Assembly (NCBI RefSeq): GCF_030124145.1
Contig: NZ_JASKMS010000016.1
Span: forward strand, 62,001-126,000
DNA: 64,000 nucleotides
Direction of reading: 5' to 3'
Origin: Streptomyces sp. 378
Lineage (GTDB): Bacteria > Actinomycetota > Actinomycetes > Streptomycetales > Streptomycetaceae
Positions 50,153 through 58,915 of the stretch are shown here, piece after piece. A program made the translations under genes and the position numbers. The notes under the pieces were generated by a model. The model was not told the origin of the DNA. It saw only the letters and a list, made by a program, of their open reading frames with translations, and did no database searches. Every line of letters begins with the position of its first letter. The stretch's first letter is position 1.

Positions 50153-50647
50153 GTGCAGGTGCTTCAAGTGCAGCTGGAGATCCGGCCCGACCCCGCAGAA
50201 GTGGGGCGGGCCCGGCGGTGGGCCCGCTCCCGCCTGGCCGGGTCCGGCATACAGGCCGACGAGCCCCTCGCCGAGACGCTGATCCTGCTCGTCTCCGAGC
50301 TCGTCACCAACGCCGTGGTGCACACCGGCCGCCCCGCCGTCCTGCGCCTGTCCCTGCCGCCCGTGGTGGCGGAGGAGGTCACGGTCCGCCTGGAGGTGGC
50401 GGACCGCAGCGGCCGGGCTCCCGTGCCCCGGTGCGCCGGTGACGAGGCGACGGGCGGCCGGGGCCTGGCTCTCGTCGACGGCCTCGCCGACCGCTGGGGC
50501 TGGAGCGTCGAGGCCACCGGCAAGCGCATCTGGTGCGAACTGGACCGGTGCGCGAAATCCCGTGACCTGTCGGCGTCGTGCGGGGGCGGCGCGGTGGCGT
50601 ACGGCGGCGGGGCGTCGTTCGAGGGGCTGGCCTACGAGGCGGTCTAG
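50153..50647 (+). CDS. HATPase-type ATP-binding regulatory protein (anti-sigma-kinase-like)
   Basis: 164-residue GHKL ATPase domain without a histidine-phosphotransfer part. The N box (LLVSELVTNAVVHTG, about 45-59), G1-like VADRSGRAPVP and G2-like GRGLALVDGLADRWG (about 102-116) are present. In Streptomyces such small proteins are RsbW/SpoIIAB-like anti-sigma kinases or partners of conserved developmental operons. No sigma or STAS gene is adjacent. It sits within the catabolic island but shows no shared operator, so its presence may be incidental. Confidence 0.85.
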   Translation: MQVLQVQLEIRPDPAEVGRARRWARSRLAGSGIQADEPLAETLILLVSELVTNAVVHTGRPAVLRLSLPPVVAEEVTVRLEVADRSGRAPVPRCAGDEATGGRGLALVDGLADRWGWSVEATGKRIWCELDRCAKSRDLSASCGGGAVAYGGGASFEGLAYEAV

Positions 50648-50900
50648 GGCGGCGGGACTCCGCTGTCCGGGCCCGTCGGGCGTGTGGTGTGCGGCGGCAC
50701 ATGCCGCGGGGTTGTGCTGTGGGGGCGGGGTACGGAGGCAGGGTGACGGCCGATTCCGTCAGGGTGTGCGGTGATGCGCCGGGATGTGCTTCCGTGCGCG
50801 CCCACGGCAAAGGCCGCATAAGCGACATCTCGCCGAATGGGTGTTGACCCGTCGTGACCGCGTGCTCACGCTGGTGGGCAGCGATTCGCCGTGAGGGGAC

Positions 50901-50932
50901 GACGAGGGCTTCGGTGGACGGCAGCCCTCGTC
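50901..50932. terminator. hairpin terminator between HATPase and cyclase genes
   Basis: GACGAGGGCT and AGCCCTCGTC form a perfect 10-bp stem over a 12-nt loop. Confidence 0.6.
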
Positions 50933-51043
50933 GAGTGCGAGTCGTTGTTCGGCGTCGGCTTCCTTCGGGGCCAGGAAGTCGGGGCGGGAGCGCCGGAGTC
51001 GGGTGGTGGCGCGCGCTGCCGTGCTCGGGGCGAGCAGCGCGGC

Positions 51044-51066
51044 GCCGCCACCCAGCGGGTGGCGGC
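51044..51066 (-). terminator. terminator of the cyclase-family gene
   Basis: GCCGCCACCC-AGC-GGGTGGCGGC, a perfect 10-bp stem with a 3-nt loop, 17 nt past the cyclase stop codon. Confidence 0.7.
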
Positions 51067-51082
51067 CCGGGCCGTGCGGGGC

Positions 51083-52009
51083 CTACAGAACGGCCACGGG
51101 TGCCACCGGGGAACCGGTCGCCCCGGTGAACGGTTCGGGGGTCGCCGTCAGCAGGAACACGTACCGGCCCGCTTCTCCACAGGCTGTGGACAACTTTTCG
51201 AGATTCCAGTTCTGGCCCTGTGGCATGCCCATCTCCACGAGGTGGAGGGCGTGCACCGGCAGCCAGAGGTTCTCCACCTCGGGCGGGAACACCTCGAAGG
51301 TGAGGGTGTCGTTGGCGACGGCGGCGACGTCCCGCGCGTGGAACCACTCCGGCGTGCGGATCGACAGCCCCGGCGACGGATACGCGTAGCCGTGCCGGTC
51401 CCCGGCCAGGCAGCTCCGGATCTGCCCGGTCCGCACCAGCACGATGTCACCGGCGCGCACCCGTGTGCCGGCCAACTCCTCGGCCGTGTCCAGGTCCTCG
51501 GGCGTGACCGCGTGTCCGCCGTCGAGCCGGTCCGTGCCGTGAGCCCGGGCGACGTCCAGCAGCACCCCGCGTGAGACGACGTGCCGGACCGTGCCGATGC
51601 CGCTGAACTCGGCGCCGCCGTGCGGGGTGACGGTGTGGGCGGGGCGGCCGTTGTAGAGCCGGCCCGAGTGCGAGGCGTGGGGCAGGGCGTCCCAGTGGGT
51701 GGCCGCCTGCAGCCCCATGGTCACCATGTCGTCGCTGCACGCGACCGTGCCCGGGCCGAAGATCTCCTGGTTGATCTGCACCATGGCGTGCAGGGGGTCG
51801 ACACGGCCGGGGATCATGCCCGTCTGCACGCCGTCCCGCTGGAGGGGCAGTGCGAGAGGGATGCGGTGGCCGGTGCGGACGGTCGCCGCGGCTTCCCTGA
51901 CCACCTCGTCGGTGATCAGGTTCAGCGTGCCGATCTCGTCGTCGGTCCCCCAACGGCCCCAGTTGTTCACGCGCTTGGCGATGTCGTGGAACGCGTCCGG
52001 CAGCGACAT
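51083..52009 (-). CDS. cyclase-family (kynurenine-formamidase-like) hydrolase
   Basis: 308-residue metal-dependent hydrolase of the cyclase/KynB family (PF04199). The metal motif THWDALPHASHSG (about 104-116; HxDxxxH variant) and later HG and VRTGQ segments are present. Relatives hydrolyse N-formyl, lactone or cyclic diketone bonds. In this island it may open a ring or lactone of an intermediate. Divergent from the SDR gene, with one good and one weak CTGACG operator between them. Confidence 0.85.
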   Translation of the reverse strand: MSLPDAFHDIAKRVNNWGRWGTDDEIGTLNLITDEVVREAAATVRTGHRIPLALPLQRDGVQTGMIPGRVDPLHAMVQINQEIFGPGTVACSDDMVTMGLQAATHWDALPHASHSGRLYNGRPAHTVTPHGGAEFSGIGTVRHVVSRGVLLDVARAHGTDRLDGGHAVTPEDLDTAEELAGTRVRAGDIVLVRTGQIRSCLAGDRHGYAYPSPGLSIRTPEWFHARDVAAVANDTLTFEVFPPEVENLWLPVHALHLVEMGMPQGQNWNLEKLSTACGEAGRYVFLLTATPEPFTGATGSPVAPVAVL

Positions 52010-52039
52010 GAGTCCTCCCCGGGGCTTGCCCGCGCGTAT

Positions 52040-52054
52040 CTGACGGGTCGTAGA
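52040..52054. promoter_or_regulatory. weak CTGACG-type site O3a before the cyclase gene
   Basis: CTGACGGGTCGTAGA keeps the left arm and CGT of the right arm; 30 bp upstream of the cyclase start. Degenerate, so listed with low confidence. Confidence 0.35.
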
Positions 52055-52071
52055 ATCCGGTAATCGGGTTT

Positions 52072-52086
52072 CTAACGGTCCGTCAG
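52072..52086. promoter_or_regulatory. CTGACGNNNCGTCAG operator O3
   Basis: CTAACGGTCCGTCAG, one mismatch from consensus, 27 bp before the SDR start and in the divergent cyclase/SDR gap. Confidence 0.72.
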
Positions 52087-52113
52087 AAACCGTGGGACGG
52101 GAAGGGGCCGGGC

Positions 52114-53028
52114 GTGGGGAACTTCTTGGCGGGCAAGGTGGTCGCCGTCACGGGTGCCGGGCGGGGCATCGGCCGGGCGGTCGCCCTCGCGGCGGCGGCC
52201 GAGGGGGCGAAGGTCGTCGTCAACGACTACGGCGTCTCCGTCGACGGCGCCTCACCGGCCGGCGAGATCGCCGACACCGTGGTCAAGGAGATCGAGGCGG
52301 CGGGCGGTGAGGCCGTGGCCGTCGCCGACGACATCTCCACGATGGCGGGCGGGCAGCGCGTCGTCGACGTGGCGCTGGCGTCGTACGGGCGGCTGGACGG
52401 TGTCGTGTGCGTGGCCGGGATCCTGCGCGAACGGATGCTGTTCAACATGACAGAGGAGGAATGGGACCCCGTCGTCGCGACCCATCTGAAGGGCACGTTC
52501 ACGGTGTTCCGGGCGGCCTCCGCGGTGATGCGGAAACAGCGTTCCGGCACGCTCATCGGCTTCACCAGCGGCAACCACCAGGGCTCGGTGTCGCAGGCCA
52601 ACTACAGCGCTGCCAAGGGCGGGATCATCTCGCTCGTGCGCAGCGCCGCGCTCGGGATGCACAAGTACGGGGTGACCGCCAACGCGGTGGCGCCGGTCGC
52701 GCGGACCCGGATGTCGGCCGGGGTGCCGATGGAACTGGCCGAGATCGGGGAGCCGGAGGATGTCGCCCCGCTGGTGGTGTACCTGCTGTCCGACGCCGCC
52801 GCCCGGCAGGGGGTGACCGGGCAGGTGTACACGGTGGCCGGGGCGAAGATCGCGGTGTGGGCACAGCCGAGGGAACTGCGCGCCGCGTACGCCTCCGGCG
52901 GGTGGACCGCGGAACGGATCGCGGAGTGTCTGCCCGGGTCGGTGGGAGTGGATCCGATGCCGATGCTGGAGCGCGTGGCGGGGATGGAGAGGGCGGCGGC
53001 CGAGGGAGCGCGGCCCAACGCCCGGTAG
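52114..53028 (+). CDS. SDR-family oxidoreductase (hydroxyacyl-CoA dehydrogenase-like)
   Basis: 304-residue short-chain dehydrogenase. The NAD-binding TGAGRGIGRAVAL (13-25), catalytic YSAAKGG (Tyr about 161, Lys 165) and a NAVAPVARTRM segment are clear. The long insertion after VNDYGVSVDG and the extended C-terminus resemble the (3R)-hydroxyacyl-CoA dehydrogenase unit of multifunctional enzyme type 2. Expected to oxidise a beta-hydroxyacyl-CoA or ring hydroxyl. GAAGGGG lies before the GTG; a GTG at 52092 is in another frame. Confidence 0.9.
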   Translation: MGNFLAGKVVAVTGAGRGIGRAVALAAAAEGAKVVVNDYGVSVDGASPAGEIADTVVKEIEAAGGEAVAVADDISTMAGGQRVVDVALASYGRLDGVVCVAGILRERMLFNMTEEEWDPVVATHLKGTFTVFRAASAVMRKQRSGTLIGFTSGNHQGSVSQANYSAAKGGIISLVRSAALGMHKYGVTANAVAPVARTRMSAGVPMELAEIGEPEDVAPLVVYLLSDAAARQGVTGQVYTVAGAKIAVWAQPRELRAAYASGGWTAERIAECLPGSVGVDPMPMLERVAGMERAAAEGARPNAR

Positions 53029-53049
53029 CTCGGGGGCTCGAGAGGTTCG

Positions 53050-53100
53050 GCGGGTGCGGCTTCGTCGTGGTGGTCCGCGCAGTTCCCCGCGCCCCTGAAG
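53050..53100 (-). repeat. Streptomyces dispersed intergenic repeat, copy 4
   Basis: On the minus strand: AGGGGCGCGGGGAACTGCGC, then ggaccaccacgacgaagccgcacccg; the same element as copy 1, in the gap before a dehydrogenase gene. Confidence 0.7.
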
Positions 53101-53127
53101 GAACACATCGACAGCGAGGCGGCGATC

Positions 53128-54276
53128 GTGGATTTCGGACTCACGCCGGACGACGAGGACTTCCGTGCCGAGGCTCGGGCCTGGCTCGGCGCCCATGCCC
53201 ACGGCACGAGTGACCGCCGCGCCTGGGAGCGCACCCTGGGCGCGGCCGGATGGATCGGACTCGGGTGGAACGGCGACGGCTACGGCAACCGCAGAGCCAC
53301 CCTCACCCAGCAGGTCGTCTGGGCCGAGGAGTACGCGCGCTCGGCCGCGCCCCCGCGCTCCGGGCACATCGGGGAGAACCTGCTCGCCCCCACCCTCCTC
53401 GCGCACGGCAGCGAGGAGCAGAAGTCCCGGTTCCTGCCGCCGATCGCACGCGGTGAGGAGCTGTGGTGCCAGGGGTACAGCGAACCCGGCGCCGGATCGG
53501 ACCTGGCCGGTATCCGTACCGCGGCCGTGCGCGGGCCGGACGGCGGCGCGTACCGCGTCACCGGGCAGAAGATCTGGACGTCACTCGCGCACGAGGCGGA
53601 CTGGTGTTTCGTGCTGGCCAGGACCGAACCCGGCTCGGCGCGCCACCACGGGCTGACCTTCCTGCTCGTCCCCATGGACCAGCCGGGCCGGATCGAGGTC
53701 CGCCCCATCCGGCAGCTGACGGGCACCAGCGACTTCAACGAGGTCTTCTTCGACGGGGCGCACGCGGAACACGTCGTCGGCGGCGAGGGCGACGGCTGGC
53801 GCGTCGCCATGAGCCTGCTCGGCTTCGAGCGGGGCGTGTCCACGCTGGCCCAGCAGATCGGGTTCGCCGAGGAACTGGCCGGTGTGGTGCGGGCGGCCGT
53901 CGAGTCGGGCGCGGTGCGCGACCCCGTCGTACGGGAGCAGCTCGTGCGGCAGTGGGCCGAGCTGCGCACGATGCGCTGGAACGCCCTGCGCACCCTGGGC
54001 GGTTGCGGGGACGCGGGCGCCCCGAGCGTGGCCAAGCTGCTGTGGGCCGGCTGGCACCAGCGGCTCGGGGAGCTGGCGGTGCGGGTGCGGGGCGCCGCGG
54101 CGAGCGTCGGTCCGTCCGACTGGTCGGCGCGGTCACCGTACGAACTGGACGCGGCACAGCACCTGTTCCTGTTCTCCCGGGCCGACACGATCTACGGCGG
54201 CTCGGACCAGATCCAGCGCACGATCATCGCCGAGCGCGTGCTCGGCCTGCCCAGGGAGCCCAAGGGGGCCGTGTGA
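53128..54276 (+). CDS. acyl-CoA dehydrogenase (FadE-like)
   Basis: 382-residue flavoprotein with YSEPGAGSDLAGIRT (about 117-131), KIWTSLAHEADWC and a C-terminal YGGSDQIQRTIIAERVLGLP. As in the 47682 gene, the EGT Glu is replaced (GGSD) and a Glu lies in LLGFERGV. It is similar to the larger subunit at 47682-48815, so the island has two related dehydrogenases, perhaps for successive cycles. Coupled to the alcohol dehydrogenase gene by TGATG. The start is a GTG at 53128. Confidence 0.9.
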   Translation: MDFGLTPDDEDFRAEARAWLGAHAHGTSDRRAWERTLGAAGWIGLGWNGDGYGNRRATLTQQVVWAEEYARSAAPPRSGHIGENLLAPTLLAHGSEEQKSRFLPPIARGEELWCQGYSEPGAGSDLAGIRTAAVRGPDGGAYRVTGQKIWTSLAHEADWCFVLARTEPGSARHHGLTFLLVPMDQPGRIEVRPIRQLTGTSDFNEVFFDGAHAEHVVGGEGDGWRVAMSLLGFERGVSTLAQQIGFAEELAGVVRAAVESGAVRDPVVREQLVRQWAELRTMRWNALRTLGGCGDAGAPSVAKLLWAGWHQRLGELAVRVRGAAASVGPSDWSARSPYELDAAQHLFLFSRADTIYGGSDQIQRTIIAERVLGLPREPKGAV

Positions 54277-55325
54277 TGCGAGGCGTGATCTTCGACGGGA
54301 AGCGGGTCCGGGTCGTGACGGACCTGGAGGTGCGCGAGCCGGGGCCGGGCGAGGTGCGGGTCGCGATCGCGGCGGCCGGACTGTGCCACAGCGATCTGTC
54401 GGTGATGGACGGGACCATTCCGTTCCCCGTTCCGGTGGTGCTGGGCCATGAGGGGGCCGGGGTCGTGGAGGCGGTCGGCGGGGGCGTCACCCATGTCGCG
54501 CCGGGGGACCACGTGGCGCTGTCCACCCTGGCGAACTGCGGCACGTGCGCGGAGTGCGACCGGGGCCGGCCGACCATGTGCCGGCAGGCCATCGGACGCC
54601 CGGGCCGGCCGTTCGGCCACGCCGGCTCCCCGGTGTACCAGTTCGCGTCCAACTCGGCGTTCGCCGAGCGCACGGTCGTCAAGGCCGTTCAGGCGGTCCG
54701 CGTCCCCGACGACATTCCGCTGACGTCGGCGGCGCTCATCGGGTGCGGGGTGCTGACGGGGGTGGGCGCCGTACTGAACCGGGCGCGGGTGGACCGCGGC
54801 GACAGCGTCCTGGTCATCGGGACGGGCGGTGTCGGCCTGAACGTGCTCCAGGGGGCCCGGCTCGCGGGCGCCGGGCGGATCGTGGCCGTCGACGCGAACC
54901 CGGCGAAGGAGGAGATGGCCCGACGGTTCGGCGCGACCGACTTCCTCACCTCGGCCGAGGGCGTGCGCGACCTCCTGCCCACGGGCGCGGACCACGCCTT
55001 CGAGTGCGTCGGCCGCGTGGAGCTGATCCGCCGGGCGATCGACTCCCTGGACCGGCACGGCCAGGCCATCCTGCTCGGCGTGCCCCCGGCCACGGCCGAG
55101 GCGTCCTTCCGCGTCTCCTCGCTGTACCTCGACAAGTCCGTCCTGGGCTGCCGCTACGGCTCCTCCCGCCCGCAACGGGACATCGCCCTGTACGCCGGCC
55201 TGTACCGCCGGGGACGCCTCCTGCTGGACGAACTGGTCACCCGGACCTATCCCGTGGAGGACTTCGAGAAGGCCGCGGCGGACGCGGAGGCGGGGCGGGT
55301 GGCGCGGGCGGTGCTCACCTTCTGA
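54276..55325 (+). CDS. zinc-dependent alcohol dehydrogenase (MDR family)
   Basis: 349-residue medium-chain dehydrogenase with catalytic-zinc ligands in GLCHSD (about 36-41) and GHEGAGVV (62-69), a structural-zinc lobe CGTCAECDRGRPTMC (about 89-103) and the NAD site VLVIGTGGVGLN (about 180-191). It oxidises an alcohol to aldehyde or ketone using NAD(P). The ATG overlaps the stop of the preceding dehydrogenase by 1 bp. Its 3' end overlaps the convergent regulator gene by 11 bp. Confidence 0.92.
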   Translation: MRGVIFDGKRVRVVTDLEVREPGPGEVRVAIAAAGLCHSDLSVMDGTIPFPVPVVLGHEGAGVVEAVGGGVTHVAPGDHVALSTLANCGTCAECDRGRPTMCRQAIGRPGRPFGHAGSPVYQFASNSAFAERTVVKAVQAVRVPDDIPLTSAALIGCGVLTGVGAVLNRARVDRGDSVLVIGTGGVGLNVLQGARLAGAGRIVAVDANPAKEEMARRFGATDFLTSAEGVRDLLPTGADHAFECVGRVELIRRAIDSLDRHGQAILLGVPPATAEASFRVSSLYLDKSVLGCRYGSSRPQRDIALYAGLYRRGRLLLDELVTRTYPVEDFEKAAADAEAGRVARAVLTF

Positions 55326-56328
55326 GGGCGGCGGCCGTGTCGTTCTGCGCCCGGAACGTCCGCCGGTAGGCGGTGGGTGTGACGCCCAGGGCCGTCTGGA
55401 GGTGCTGGCGCATCGACTGGGCCGTGCCGAAGCCCGCGTCCCGGGCCACCTGGTCCACGGAGCGGTCGGTGGCCTCCAGGAGGTGGCGGGCCCGTTCCAC
55501 GCGCTGCCGGGTGAGCCACTGACCGGGACTGACGCCGGTCTCCTCGCGGAAGCGGCGGGTGAAGGTGCGGACCGACATGGACTCCCGGGCGGCCATGTCG
55601 CGCAGTTGGATCGGCGCGTGGAGGCGGCCCAGGGCCCAGGCGCGGGCGGTGGTGGTGGACGCCTGCTGCGGATCGGGCACGGGCCGCGCGATGTACTGCG
55701 CCTGCCCGCCGTCGCGGTGCGGCGGTACGACCGTGCGGCGGGCCACGTCGTTGGCGATCGCCGCGCCGTGGTCGCGGCGCACCATGTGCAGGCACAGGTC
55801 GATGCCGGCCGCGACACCCGCGGAGGTCAGCACGTCGCCGTCGTCGATGAACAGGACACCCGGGTCGACCTCGATCTGCGGGAAGAGCCGCTGGAACCGG
55901 TCGGCGTCGGCCCAGTGCGTGGTGGCGGGGCGGCCGTCGAGGAGACCGGCGGCGGCGAGCACGTAGACGCCGGTGCAGATCGAGGCGAGGCGGGTGCCGG
56001 GGCGGATGTGGGCGAGGGCGGCGGCCAGCTCGCCCGTCAGCTCGCCCTGCTCGAAGACCGGTCCGAGCTCGTACGACGCCGGGACGATCACGGTGTCGGC
56101 GGTGGCCAGGATCTCCGGGCCGTGCTCGACCTGGATGGCGAAGTCGGCGTCGGTCCGCACCGGGCCGGGCGGGCGGATCGAGCACGTGACGACGTCGTAC
56201 AGCAGGCGCCCCCGGGCGTCCCTCGGGCGGCCGAAGATGCGGTGCGGGATGCCCAGTTCGAAGGGGAGCAGGCCGTCGAGGGCGAGGACGACGACCCGGT
56301 GCGGGCGGAACTCCGGCTCACGGCGCAT
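55315..56328 (-). CDS. GlxA-type AraC-family regulator with DJ-1/PfpI domain
   Basis: 337-residue regulator. The N-terminal half is a DJ-1/PfpI-like domain (VVVLALDGLLPFELGIPHRIFG at the start, ASICTGVYVLAAAGLLDGRPATTHW near 114-138; the nucleophile-elbow Cys is present in SICTG). The C-terminal half has two AraC HTH motifs (MSVRTFTRRFREETG and VARDAGFGTAQSMRQHLQTALG). Such proteins activate nearby catabolic or transport genes. It faces the MFS gene at 56400 and may control it; the CTGACG operators do not look like its binding site. Confidence 0.92.
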   Translation of the reverse strand: MRREPEFRPHRVVVLALDGLLPFELGIPHRIFGRPRDARGRLLYDVVTCSIRPPGPVRTDADFAIQVEHGPEILATADTVIVPASYELGPVFEQGELTGELAAALAHIRPGTRLASICTGVYVLAAAGLLDGRPATTHWADADRFQRLFPQIEVDPGVLFIDDGDVLTSAGVAAGIDLCLHMVRRDHGAAIANDVARRTVVPPHRDGGQAQYIARPVPDPQQASTTTARAWALGRLHAPIQLRDMAARESMSVRTFTRRFREETGVSPGQWLTRQRVERARHLLEATDRSVDQVARDAGFGTAQSMRQHLQTALGVTPTAYRRTFRAQNDTAAALRR

Positions 56329-56399
56329 GGCCCGATTCTAACGAATGCTGTCCTTCGGGCCACTCGATGGAGCGAGCCGCAGATCGGAAGCTCTATGTC

Positions 56400-57701
56400 G
56401 TGACCCAGACAACCGATGCGGCGGCCGTCCGGCAGCCGCCGAAGCCGACTCGTGGGCGCGTGCACCGCGCCTGGTTCGTCGCCGCCGTCACCTTCGTGAC
56501 GATCATCGGCGCCGCCGCCTTCCGTTCCGTGCCGGGCCTGCTCATCGACCCGTTGCACGACGAATTCGACTGGTCGCGCGGCACCATCGGCGCCGCCGTC
56601 TCGGTGAATCTCGCGCTCTACGGCCTGACGGCCCCGTTCGCCGCCGCCCTGATGGACCGCTTCGGCATCCGCCGGGTCGTCGCGGTCGCCCTGACCGTGA
56701 TCGCGGCCGGCTCCTGGCTCACCGTGTGGATGACCGCGGCCTGGCAGCTGATGCTGTGCTGGGGCCTGCTGGTCGGTCTCGGCTCCGGCTCCATGGCGCT
56801 GGCCTTCGCGGCGACCGTCACCAACCGCTGGTTCACCGAGCGGCGCGGTCTGGTCAGCGGCATCCTCACCGCCGCCTCGGCCTCCGGCCAGCTGATCTTC
56901 CTGCCGCTGCTGTCCTGGATCATCGACCGGTACGACTGGCGCCCGGCGGCGGTGACGGTCGCCCTCGCCGCCCTCGCGGTCGTCCCGTTCGTCTGGCTCC
57001 TGCTGCACGACCACCCGGCGGACGTGGGCCAGAAGCCGTACGGCGCCACCGCGTTCGTGCCGAAGCCCCCGCCCGTCCCCGGCGCTGCCCGCCGGGCCGT
57101 GACCGTCCTGCTGTCCGCCGTGCGCACCGGCCCGTTCTGGCTGCTCGCCGGCACCTTCGCCATCTGCGGCGCCTCCACCAACGGCCTGATCCAGACCCAC
57201 TTCATCCCCGCGGCGCACGACGCCCACATGCCCGTCCAGGCCGCCGCCTCCCTGCTCGCGGTCATCGGGGTCTTCGACGTCGTCGGCACGATCGCCTCCG
57301 GCTGGTTCACGGACCGCTTCGAGCCGCGCCGCCTGCTGGCGGTCTACTACGCGCTGCGGGGCGTGTCCCTGGTGTTCCTCCCGCTCCTGCTCGGCCCGAC
57401 GGTCCACCCCCCGATGATCTTCTTCATCGTCTTCTACGGACTCGACTGGGTCGCCACCGTCCCGCCGACCCTGGCCCTGTGCCGCGAGCAGTACGGCGAG
57501 GACAGCGCGATCGTGTTCGGCTGGGTCCTCGCCTCGCACCAGATCGGCGCCGCCGCCGTCGCCTTCCTGGGCGGCGTCGCCCGCGACACCTTCGGCACGT
57601 ACGACGTGATGTGGTACGCGTCGGGGGCACTGTGCGCGGCGGCGGCGTTGATGGCGCTGGTGATCCGGCGGAGGGCGGACGGCGCGGTGGCGGTGGGCTG
57701 A
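56400..57701 (+). CDS. MFS transporter
   Basis: 433-residue major-facilitator protein with about twelve transmembrane segments and a mid-loop basic motif (MDRFGIRR after TM2 and FTDRFEPRR after TM8). Similar to the oxalate/formate or monocarboxylate antiporter-like groups; probably takes up the acid degraded by the island. I prefer the GTG at 56400, which has GGAAG upstream; an ATG at 56367 would add eleven residues. Divergent from the GlxA-type regulator. Confidence 0.88.
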   Translation: MTQTTDAAAVRQPPKPTRGRVHRAWFVAAVTFVTIIGAAAFRSVPGLLIDPLHDEFDWSRGTIGAAVSVNLALYGLTAPFAAALMDRFGIRRVVAVALTVIAAGSWLTVWMTAAWQLMLCWGLLVGLGSGSMALAFAATVTNRWFTERRGLVSGILTAASASGQLIFLPLLSWIIDRYDWRPAAVTVALAALAVVPFVWLLLHDHPADVGQKPYGATAFVPKPPPVPGAARRAVTVLLSAVRTGPFWLLAGTFAICGASTNGLIQTHFIPAAHDAHMPVQAAASLLAVIGVFDVVGTIASGWFTDRFEPRRLLAVYYALRGVSLVFLPLLLGPTVHPPMIFFIVFYGLDWVATVPPTLALCREQYGEDSAIVFGWVLASHQIGAAAVAFLGGVARDTFGTYDVMWYASGALCAAAALMALVIRRRADGAVAVG

Positions 57702-57715
57702 ACCGGGGCACCGCT

Positions 57716-58201
57716 TCAGGGCGTTCCCCGCCCGCCCCGCCGGGCGAGGCCGGTCCGGGCGGTGTGCCGGATCCTCTTCGTCCGGCCGCTCTCGGCGAGC
57801 ACCCCGAGGGCCTCGGTGTCCGATCCGGCCGCGATCCTGAGCTGGAGCCAGGACGACGACACGAGCAGGTCGTCCCGACGCCAGGGCAGCCGGAGCGCGA
57901 CGGCTCGGCACAGGGACCACTCCTGGAGGCGCCGGACCAGGAAGGGGTGCCGGATCACCACCCGGGCCATGGCCTGCGCCCACCCCTCCCAGGCGGGTCC
58001 GGCACACAGCTGTGCGGCCCGGCGGTCGAGATGCCGCAGCACGGCGCCCTGGGCCATGGTCCGGTCCGGGTCGGTGAGGACGTCGCCGACCAGCTCGATC
58101 TCATCCGCGCCGGTGACCTGTTCCAGCTCGGCCAGATAGGCGGCGAACCGGGCGTGCTCGGGTGGTTCCTGCGCTCTGTCTTCGGTGCTCACGCGGCTCA
58201 C
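57716..58201 (-). CDS. hypothetical protein
   Basis: 161-residue protein, not recognised. It is helical, with an acidic N-terminus (EDRAQEPPEHARFAAYLAELEQVTGADEIELV), a middle with basic helices (HPFLVRRLQEWSLCRAVALRLPWRRDD) and a basic tail. The pattern suggests HEAT- or DNA-repair-like helical pairs, but I would not assign it. The GTG at 58201 has GGAAGG 6 nt upstream; later GTG 58192 and earlier GTG 58231 are alternatives. It lies downstream of the flavin reductase gene (60-bp gap) and may be cotranscribed. Confidence 0.7.
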   Translation of the reverse strand: MSRVSTEDRAQEPPEHARFAAYLAELEQVTGADEIELVGDVLTDPDRTMAQGAVLRHLDRRAAQLCAGPAWEGWAQAMARVVIRHPFLVRRLQEWSLCRAVALRLPWRRDDLLVSSSWLQLRIAAGSDTEALGVLAESGRTKRIRHTARTGLARRGGRGTP

Positions 58202-58261
58202 TGTCGGCCTTCCGCGGTCCTGCGTGTCCACGGTCCACCGGGTCGGGGGCCCGCTCGGGCG

Positions 58262-58885
58262 TCAGTCCGCCGGCCGCGCGAAGCGCCCCCGGTGGAACAG
58301 CAGCGGGTCTCCGGTGTCCTCCGTGCCGAGGGCGGTCACCCTGCCGACCACGATGAGGTGGTCGCCGCCGGTGTGGACGGCGTGGACGGCGCAGTCGATC
58401 CACGCCACGGCGCCCGCCAGGCGCGGCGCACCCGACACCGGCGCCGCGTCGTAGGCCACGCCCGCGAACTTGTCCGCGCCGCTCACCGCGAACGCCCGGC
58501 ACAACTCGCCCTGCCCGGCGCCCAGGACGTTCACGCAGAAGACCCCTGCCCGGGCGATACGCGGCCACGTCGTCGACGTACGGCCGACCATGAAGGCCAC
58601 CAGGGGCGGAGCGAGGGAGAGGGACGTGAAGGACTGGCAGGCGAAGCCGGCCGGGGAGTCGGCGTCGGTGGCGGGTGGTGCCGTGATGATCGCCACGCCC
58701 GTCGCGAAGGTGCCGAGGACACGGCGGAACTCACGCGGGTCGAGTGGGGCGCGCTCGTCCTCGGCGACACAGCGCAGCTCGGGGCGCGGCAGCGCGTCGA
58801 CATGCTCCCGGGCGGGTGCGCGGTTCGACCTGAGGTAGCGGACGGCGGCTTCGGCCATCCCTGCTTGTCCCATCACAACCGTCAT
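58262..58885 (-). CDS. flavin reductase (FMN/FAD, HpaC/HsaB type)
   Basis: 207-residue protein with the flavin-reductase-like domain: FRRVLGTFATGVAIIT (about 53-68), FACQSFTSLSLAPPLVAFMV and GVFCVNVLGAGQ, then DCAVHAVHTGGDHLIVVGRV. It would supply reduced flavin to a two-component monooxygenase. The flavin monooxygenase gene at 62071 belongs to the FAD/NADPH type that normally needs no partner, so the matching oxygenase may lie outside the window. Operator O4 ends only 5 bp before the ATG, leaving no room for a ribosome-binding site. Confidence 0.9.
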   Translation of the reverse strand: MTVVMGQAGMAEAAVRYLRSNRAPAREHVDALPRPELRCVAEDERAPLDPREFRRVLGTFATGVAIITAPPATDADSPAGFACQSFTSLSLAPPLVAFMVGRTSTTWPRIARAGVFCVNVLGAGQGELCRAFAVSGADKFAGVAYDAAPVSGAPRLAGAVAWIDCAVHAVHTGGDHLIVVGRVTALGTEDTGDPLLFHRGRFARPAD

Positions 58886-58890
58886 TGAAG

Positions 58891-58905
58891 CTGACGTATC
58901 GTCAG
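58891..58905. promoter_or_regulatory. CTGACGNNNCGTCAG operator O4
   Basis: CTGACGTATCGTCAG, perfect 6-bp arms, immediately upstream of the flavin reductase start and 10 bp past the crotonase stop. Confidence 0.8.
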
Positions 58906-58915
58906 ATAGGAAGGG

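Larger units (their letters stand above)
50648..51082. other. 435-bp convergent gap with two strong hairpins
   Basis: No gene supported. Two terminators (50901-50932 and 51044-51066) separate the HATPase gene from the convergent cyclase gene. The rest is featureless GC-rich sequence. Confidence 0.55.

Noticed and set aside
52092..52310. 72-codon frame starting at a GTG 5 bp after operator O3
   Set aside because: It is an out-of-frame reading of the SDR gene, whose Rossmann motif fixes the correct frame from 52114.
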